Shown: positions 14,502 to 17,611 of the stretch, piece after piece | Position numbering within the stretch: position 1 is the first letter of the stretch | Layout: every line of letters begins with the position of its first letter | Origin: Candidatus Omnitrophota bacterium | GTDB taxonomy: Bacteria > Omnitrophota > Koll11 > Gygaellales > Profunditerraquicolaceae | Length of the DNA stretch: 17,611 nucleotides | Direction: 5' to 3' | Assembly (NCBI GenBank): GCA_028712045.1 | Contig: JAQTRA010000015.1 | Span: 1 to 17,611, forward strand | Notes under the pieces: generated by a model | Database searches by the model: none | Told to the model about the DNA's origin: nothing | Seen by the model: the letters and a program-made list of their open reading frames with translations, nothing else | Made by a program: the position numbers and the translations under genes

Positions 14502-14927
14502 TTATTTTTTAATGAAATCCTGATAAACTGCCAATAATAAAACTACGGCTGAACTACCAAAAATAAAAAAGTAATTTATCGCATCCTTATTCGACCGCAT
14601 GCCGCAAAGCATTGTTCTTAAAAATTCCTTATCTTCCGAACTCAGAGATTGATTATCCGATAACTTACGGTGGATATGATTTTTCTCCAATTTCTTACGC
14701 AATATTTTATCTTGGCGGAATTTATAAAGAAAATAAAGAAAAAATCCCGCCACTCCTAGATACCAGAATAATTTAGGCCAGAATGCGCCGAAATGCAAAA
14801 CCAAATTAACCACCCGGATAGAAATGGTCGCCACTACTCCGATGAAAAGAAAAACCCAGGAAAAAGCGGAATCCCGGCACATCTTCTCCGCCAGGCAATT
14901 TGCGCATTGCTTTTTAGGTTTAAACAT
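14502..14927 (-). CDS. Hypothetical membrane protein with N-terminal Cys motif
   Basis: A 141-aa protein I do not recognise. It opens with CANCLAEKMC (C8, C11, C17 as Cys-x2-Cys-x5-Cys), then three hydrophobic segments at about 22-42, 50-69 and 118-136, and a charged loop between the second and third containing HRKLSDNQSLSSEDKEF (86-102). A fourth Cys (C108) stands just before the last segment. The Cys cluster could hold zinc or an iron-sulfur centre; the charged loop would be cytoplasmic or periplasmic depending on orientation. It lies 1 bp before the UbiA gene and 5 bp after the 54-aa gene, which suggests co-expression with the prenyltransferase. A GAG-type ribosome site precedes its ATG. 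Confidence 0.75.
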   Translation of the reverse strand: MFKPKKQCANCLAEKMCRDSAFSWVFLFIGVVATISIRVVNLVLHFGAFWPKLFWYLGVAGFFLYFLYKFRQDKILRKKLEKNHIHRKLSDNQSLSSEDKEFLRTMLCGMRSNKDAINYFFIFGSSAVVLLLAVYQDFIKK

Positions 14928-14932
14928 AACTC

Positions 14933-15097
14933 TTAATTTTTATCCTTACGGTTACTCCGGCGTAAAGCCTTAACCATACGCTCATACGCTTCCTGCACTG
15001 ATTTGCCTTCGGTAAGATGCTCAAAACAAACAGCCGCAAAACCATTACGGTTCTTGATCTTAAAAATCTCTACTTTTAAATGTCCGATTTTATGCAT
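14933..15097 (-). CDS. Small 54-aa protein, possibly HicB-like fold
   Basis: An intact 54-codon frame from ATG at 15097 to TAA at 14933 fills the gap between two membrane-protein genes with only 2 and 5 bp on either side. The predicted protein begins MHKIGHLKVEIFKI, then NGFAAVCFEHLTEGKSVQEA (18-37), then a basic tail. The pattern of a strand, a Gly-Phe-Ala strand, then a short helix after 'GKSVQEAYERMVKAL' loosely resembles the HicB antitoxin core (GxFxAxxP...GxTxxEAxxxxxxAL), but no HicA partner is next to it. The tight fit in the gene array, base composition and coding sense make a real gene likely; no clear Shine-Dalgarno is seen, so it may be coupled to the preceding stop. Function unknown. 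Confidence 0.65.
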   Translation of the reverse strand: MHKIGHLKVEIFKIKNRNGFAAVCFEHLTEGKSVQEAYERMVKALRRSNRKDKN

Positions 15098-15099
15098 AA

Positions 15100-15849
15100 T
15101 TAACGCATTTCAATAGTGGCCTGTGTATCAAAAGGATTGGTCCGCATGGCTAAAGAAAAAAGATAAGGATAATCTGTTTTCAAATGTTTCATATAAAGCA
15201 CCCACTGATTAATCAGCTGCTGGTAAACGCGTTTTAAATCATTAGCCAGATGTTCATAATCTTTGGGCGCAAGATCCTTCAAATCCTTACGGCCTTCTAA
15301 CTCCTCAGTAAGATGGAAAACTGCCCAAAGTAAATCCGTAAAAGACTCATGCTCCAGCAGATTTTGATTTTCCAGTAAAGCTAATAAAAATTCGCGTTTT
15401 TTTACTAAAAAATCTTTTAACCCGGTTAAATCTCCCAGTTTATAATCAACGGCACAAGAAAAACCCGCGATCTCTTTTTGCAAAAGCTTAAATTGGCTGT
15501 CTGTCCACTCCGCGCGCACTAATAATTTCTTAGTTATGGAACAACTCTCCGGGTCAAAAACAACGCAAAACTTAATTAACTGCTTACCTACTTCGCTGAA
15601 AAAAGCGCCGATGACCATATTCATTTTTTTAAATAACGCCTGCTTCTCACGCTGGGCCAGAAGATTGTGCACAACTAAAGTTACTAAGAAAACTTCCAAA
15701 AATACAAAAGCAAGATCACCGATAAGATAAATAAATATATGCCGCGCATCCCGAAAAATAAGATAGTGAATATAATAAACCAAAGCCGAAAGCGCGATAA
15801 ATATAATGCCTGAGATTACCTGCCAACTAAATAATTGTTTAATTTTCAT
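15100..15849 (-). CDS. Conserved two-TM membrane protein of unknown function
   Basis: A 249-aa protein with two N-terminal hydrophobic helices (about 8-30 and 37-61) and a soluble, strongly helical C-terminal part. The hairpin begins FSWQVISGIIFIALSALVYY and continues through YLIGDLAFVFLEVFLVTLVVH (41-61). The rest holds MNMVIGAFFSEVGKQL (77-92) and acidic, leucine-rich helices. The layout recalls a family of conserved hypothetical membrane proteins in several diderm phyla whose role is not known. Its ATG overlaps the greA stop by 4 bp (ATGA), so it is probably coupled to greA. I can assign no function. Confidence 0.78.
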   Translation of the reverse strand: MKIKQLFSWQVISGIIFIALSALVYYIHYLIFRDARHIFIYLIGDLAFVFLEVFLVTLVVHNLLAQREKQALFKKMNMVIGAFFSEVGKQLIKFCVVFDPESCSITKKLLVRAEWTDSQFKLLQKEIAGFSCAVDYKLGDLTGLKDFLVKKREFLLALLENQNLLEHESFTDLLWAVFHLTEELEGRKDLKDLAPKDYEHLANDLKRVYQQLINQWVLYMKHLKTDYPYLFSLAMRTNPFDTQATIEMR

Positions 15850-16316
15850 CTCGATATTTTAATTATTTTATATTTTAATGCCCCAGCCGGGATCTTGATT
15901 TCCACGATTTCGTTTTCTTTATGTCCTAATAAGCCCTGGCCTACCGGAGAAGTTATGGAAATCTTCCCCTGAGCGTAATCCGCTTCCAGCTCCGATACCA
16001 ATGTATACTCCAACTGTTCGTCAGTATCCATATCTTTTAACTTGACCATTGCCCCGATTAAAACCTGATCCGCCGGCATATCCTTATCCAGTATACGCAC
16101 GCGCGCAAGCTTATCCTCTAACTCAACAATCTGCTTTTCATTATGGCCCTGGGCTTCCCGGGCAGCGTCATATTCGGCATTCTCGCTGATATCGCCATGC
16201 GACCTGGCTTCTCCTACTGCGCGGGATAACTGGCGCCGCTTAACTGTTTTTAGCTGCTCCAACTCATTAACTAACTTTTCATACCCTTCCTGAGTCAAAT
16301 AAATATCACCGGACAT
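15846..16316 (-). CDS. greA: Transcript cleavage factor GreA
   Basis: A 156-aa protein of normal GreA length. The N-terminal coiled coil has the acidic tip HGDISENAEYDAAREAQ (40-56), with D42 and E45 in the places that chelate Mg2+ in the RNA polymerase secondary channel. The C-terminal FKBP-like domain carries ITSPVGQGLLGHKENEIVEI (about 120-139). GreA stimulates cleavage of backtracked transcripts. The start has AAGGAG five bases upstream, and this ribosome site overlaps the waaA stop. Placing greA behind waaA, in an operon with envelope genes, is not universal but is not in itself unexpected. Confidence 0.97.
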   Translation of the reverse strand: MSGDIYLTQEGYEKLVNELEQLKTVKRRQLSRAVGEARSHGDISENAEYDAAREAQGHNEKQIVELEDKLARVRILDKDMPADQVLIGAMVKLKDMDTDEQLEYTLVSELEADYAQGKISITSPVGQGLLGHKENEIVEIKIPAGALKYKIIKISR

Positions 16317-16320
16317 ATCA

Positions 16321-16327
16321 ACTCCTT
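16321..16327 (-). promoter_or_regulatory. Shine-Dalgarno AAGGAGT before greA
   Basis: AAGGAGT stands 4-5 bases before the greA ATG at 16316 and shares bases with the waaA stop codon (16326-16328), so the two genes are close-coupled. Confidence 0.75.
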
Positions 16328-17597
16328 AAGATAATTTTAATTGTTTAATTGCCTGAATATTCTTTAAAGTTGCTCCGCAATTTCGGGAAATTAATTCATA
16401 GGCGCGCTGGCCAAAATCATTAGCCAGAATATCATTAGCCAGCAACTCTTTTACTTTCAAATTTAATTCCTGCGCATTATTCACCATGATCCCGGCTTTA
16501 TATTTCATAAATAAATCCGTGATATCCCGAAAATTAAACATATGCGGCCCAAAAATAATTGGTTTTTTAAGGCTGGCCGGCTCAAGGATATTATGGCCGC
16601 CTTTCTTAATCAAACTTCCCCCGATAAAAACGATATCCGCGCAGGCATAATAATTAAACAATTGCCCGATCGTATCCAGTATAAATACCGGATTATTAAT
16701 ACAAGTAGGGCAGGCCCCGGATATGCTGGAAACAAAGATCGGCATAAACTTCATTTTACTGGCCAAAGCCGCAATCTCCCTGCTTCTTTCCGGATGGCGG
16801 GGAGCCAGTAACAATTTTAATTTCGGGTAAATTAATAAAAGTTTTTGATAAGTTTCAAAAACAATCTTTTCTTCCCCCGGATGCGTGCTGCCGCAAACCC
16901 ACAATTTATCTTCTGGGCCCAGCATAAGTTTCGCACGATACGCAGAAGCATCTAATTCTAAACCGGCATTTAAATTAATATCAAATTTTAAATTCCCGGT
17001 TACCTGGATCTTTTCTTTGGCTACGCCTAAACTCTCTAACCGCGAAGCATCTGTATCAGATTGCAATAAAAATATACTTACCTTTCTTAAAATCGGCCGG
17101 ATAATATATTTTATAGCCCGATATCCGGAGTAAGAGCCATCTGAGATCCTGCCGTTAACTATAGCTATGGGAATTTTTTGTTTATCAAGCTGGGTGATCA
17201 GATTCGGCCAGATTTCAGTTTCAGCGATAACAAATAAAGCCGGATTGATCTTTTTAAGAACATGCTTGACAATAAAACTAAGGTCTAAGGGAAGATAAAG
17301 CAAAAGATCACCCGGGCCGATTAAACCTTGAGCAATTTTGTTTCCGGTGGCAGTTACAGTCGAAATAACTAATTTTTTATCCGGATAAGTTTTCCTTAAC
17401 TGCGTTACTAAGCCTTTGATCGAGACTGCCTCGCCCACACTAACCGCATGCACCCAGATCGGCCTGGCTAAATTTAAATCAGCCGGTAAAATCCCTAACC
17501 GGCTGGCAAAACCCCGGTGGAATTTACCGCGCAATAGATATAACGGTAAGTAGGCTAAAATAAAAATAAAAAATACCAAATCATAAAGAATAAACAT
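16326..17597 (-). CDS. waaA: 3-deoxy-D-manno-octulosonic acid (Kdo) transferase WaaA
   Basis: A 423-aa GT30 enzyme of expected length, which adds Kdo from CMP-Kdo to lipid IVA at the inner membrane. It opens with a membrane-associated hydrophobic segment (about 3-22). HAVSVGEAVS (50-59) holds the catalytic Glu (E56); ETEIWPNL (126-133), the NGRISDGS loop (148-155), GSTHPGEE (236-243), APRHPERS (265-272) and GGSLIKKGGHNILEP (326-340) follow in the order seen in WaaA. The last motif carries the donor contacts. The start ATG at 17597 is preceded by only 14 bases in the window, so its upstream gene and promoter are unseen. It defines Kdo-lipid A synthesis and so the diderm nature of the host. Confidence 0.96.
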   Translation of the reverse strand: MFILYDLVFFIFILAYLPLYLLRGKFHRGFASRLGILPADLNLARPIWVHAVSVGEAVSIKGLVTQLRKTYPDKKLVISTVTATGNKIAQGLIGPGDLLLYLPLDLSFIVKHVLKKINPALFVIAETEIWPNLITQLDKQKIPIAIVNGRISDGSYSGYRAIKYIIRPILRKVSIFLLQSDTDASRLESLGVAKEKIQVTGNLKFDINLNAGLELDASAYRAKLMLGPEDKLWVCGSTHPGEEKIVFETYQKLLLIYPKLKLLLAPRHPERSREIAALASKMKFMPIFVSSISGACPTCINNPVFILDTIGQLFNYYACADIVFIGGSLIKKGGHNILEPASLKKPIIFGPHMFNFRDITDLFMKYKAGIMVNNAQELNLKVKELLANDILANDFGQRAYELISRNCGATLKNIQAIKQLKLS

Positions 17598-17611
17598 ATT
17601 TAGGCGTGCGG

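Overview
All supported genes lie on the minus strand, so the transcriptional reading order runs from base 17611 down to base 1. The content is that of a diderm (LPS-making) bacterium: Kdo transferase WaaA, lipid A 4'-kinase LpxK, an LpxL-type acyltransferase, several ADP-heptose-type GT9 transferases, GT4 transferases and the start of the heptose kinase HldE. The A+T-leaning base composition, long runs of 4-bp ATGA overlaps and several unusual glycosyltransferase fusions suggest an uncultivated lineage. Omnitrophota or a relative is my guess, with low confidence; the sequence itself only proves a Gram-negative-type envelope.

Region 1 (17597 to 11994) is a mixed transcription unit: waaA, greA, a conserved two-TM membrane protein, a 54-aa gene shorter than usual ORF cutoffs, a three-TM Cys-containing protein, a UbiA/MenA-type prenyltransferase, a guanine-deaminase-like enzyme, an OsmC-family protein and a STAS-PilZ protein. 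Genes are separated by a few bases or overlap.

Region 2 (11993 to 11448, about 545 bp) has no convincing gene. It holds two adjacent large imperfect palindromes of about 220 bp (element A, with perfect 20-bp terminal inverted repeats) and about 190 bp (element B, whose outer arm contains the stop codon of the STAS-PilZ gene). A good sigma70-like promoter follows, then a strong Shine-Dalgarno sequence. The palindromes therefore separate two transcription units.

Region 3 (11447 to 1) is an envelope-glycan operon: a half-size UPF0016/GDT1 transporter, lpxK, an LpxL-ELM1 fusion, a GT4-GT9 fusion, a GT4, a polysaccharide deacetylase-like protein, a WaaF-like GT9, a tandem GT9-GT9 protein, a deoxyhypusine-synthase-like protein without the usual catalytic lysine, and hldE, cut by the window edge. 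From lpxK to the GT9-GT9 gene every junction overlaps (4, 16 or 47 bp). The only gap, 45 bp before the deoxyhypusine-synthase-like gene, carries a possible weak promoter.

Together the genes read as a lipid A/core assembly line: LpxK and the acyltransferase finish lipid A, WaaA adds Kdo, and four GT9 domains, two GT4 domains and an ELM1 domain would extend the core. The three neighbouring fusion proteins, which pair enzymes of probably consecutive steps, and the palindromic elements are the most interesting parts.
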